From Microbispora hainanensis (lineage in GTDB: Bacteria > Actinomycetota > Actinomycetes > Streptosporangiales > Streptosporangiaceae), in the NCBI RefSeq assembly GCF_036186745.1, contig NZ_CP108086.1, forward strand, positions 1,116,001 through 1,180,000: DNA of 64,000 bases. The letters run 5' to 3'. The notes under the pieces were generated by a model, which was not told the origin of the DNA, did not search any database, and saw only the letters and a list, made by a program, of their open reading frames with translations. Position numbers and translations under genes: made by a program. How positions within the stretch are numbered: the first letter of the stretch is position 1; each line of letters opens with the position of its first letter. Of this stretch, positions 63,471 through 64,000 are shown in pieces.

Positions 63471-64000
63471 TCAGCGTGCGTCGACGATCATCCCGGCGCC
63501 GACGGTGCCGTTGGTGGCCTCGTCGATCAGGATGAAGCCGCCGGTGAGGCGGTTGCGCGCGTAGTCGTCCACGAACAACGGCTGGGTCGTCCGCAGCGAC
63601 ACCCGGCCGATCTCGTTCAGGCTGAGAGCGGTGGCCGACTCGTCCCGGTGCAGGGTGTTGACGTCGAGCCGGTAGTGCAGGTCGCGCACGAGGGCCCGGG
63701 CCGTACGGGTGGTGTGCTTGATGATCAGCTTGGAGCGCGGCTGGAGCTTCAGGCCGTCGGCCATCCAGCAGATCATCGCGTCGATCTCCTGGGCGACCTG
63801 CGGCTGGTTGTTCGGCCGGCAGATCATGTCGCCGCGGGAGATGTCGATGTCGTCGCCGAGCCGCAGCGTGACCGACATCGGCGCGAACGCCTCCTCCACC
63901 GGGCCGTCGAAGGTGTCGATCCCGGTGATCGTCGTGGTCAGGCCGGACGGCAGGTGCAGCACCTCGTCACCCGGCTTGAGCACGCCGCCCGCGACCTGCC
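63471..64000 (-). CDS. cysN: Sulfate adenylyltransferase subunit 1 (CysN), C-terminal part
   Basis: About 176 residues are visible, running off the right edge; the frame is open from QVAGGVLKPGDEVLHLPSG. The blocks FAPMSVTLRLGDDIDISRGD and RALVRDLHYRLDVNTLHRDE are typical of CysN domains II and III. The GTPase domain must lie beyond the window. With CysD it makes APS from sulfate and ATP at the cost of GTP. Together with the APS kinase at 38586, it would provide PAPS for the sulfotransferases. Confidence 0.92.
   Translation of the reverse strand, partial: QVAGGVLKPGDEVLHLPSGLTTTITGIDTFDGPVEEAFAPMSVTLRLGDDIDISRGDMICRPNNQPQVAQEIDAMICWMADGLKLQPRSKLIIKHTTRTARALVRDLHYRLDVNTLHRDESATALSLNEIGRVSLRTTQPLFVDDYARNRLTGGFILIDEATNGTVGAGMIVDAR

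Overview
The window is very GC-rich actinomycete DNA. Nearly every codon ends in G or C, GTG and TTG starts are common, and neighbouring genes are often joined by 4-base ATGA or GTGA stop/start overlaps. The gene families and the order mfd, SurA-like lipoprotein, mazG, eno, ftsB, DUF501, ppx point to Actinomycetota. I infer a member of the Streptosporangiales (Streptosporangium/Microbispora/Nonomuraea type), but I cannot name a genus from sequence alone.

Layout. 1-3361: a MoxR-type AAA ATPase (cut by the left edge) followed by its von Willebrand factor A partner. 3362-18949: small membrane genes, an MFS exporter, the reverse transsulfuration pair CBS and CGS, a GDSL hydrolase, a beta-propeller lipoprotein, a thiolase, an F420-type oxidoreductase, a Bax-inhibitor-1 protein, a sensor kinase with no response regulator beside it, an RHH/Clp-N fusion coupled to an asparaginase, and a secreted trypsin-like protease. 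19378-19450: a tRNA with anticodon UAA but a short variable arm. 19703-27213: type II NADH dehydrogenase with two Rex-type operators, family 5 uracil-DNA glycosylase, a cytochrome P450, a PadR/HAAS pair, and an ArsR-type repressor divergent from a quinone oxidoreductase. 26281-35498: the conserved housekeeping cluster ppx, DUF501, ftsB, eno, mazG, lipoprotein, mfd, all on the minus strand. 35874-40919: a methyltransferase, a SigE-family sigma factor with a membrane propeller protein, an APS kinase carrying an eroded ATP-sulfurylase domain, and a GH26-like lipoprotein.

41243-48092 is a tightly coupled six-gene surface-polysaccharide operon: Wzz-like, Wzy/ligase-like, APH-like kinase, sulfotransferase, Wzx-like flippase, sulfotransferase. 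A second minus-strand operon at 56495-59339 adds a WecG/TagA glycosyltransferase, a GT2 glycosyltransferase and a third sulfotransferase. With the APS kinase at 38586 and cysN at the right edge (63471), the window could supply sulfate activation, glycan building, polymerisation, export and sulfation. I regard a sulfated actinobacterial exopolysaccharide as the main candidate for an undescribed system; this is inference.

The remaining blocks are a MarR/EamA divergent pair, a cyclodeaminase-folD folate pair, an MFS exporter, a YCII/ECF-sigma pair, a decayed RelE-like toxin next to its presumed antitoxin, DoxX, a SufR-like regulator divergent from DUF2231, a small membrane protein, folE and a ferredoxin-reductase-like flavoprotein. 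The window is also unusually rich in short tandem repeats (13 to 32 bp units and one 121 bp duplication). Nearly all lie in or beside intergenic gaps and several overlap the 3' ends of genes.
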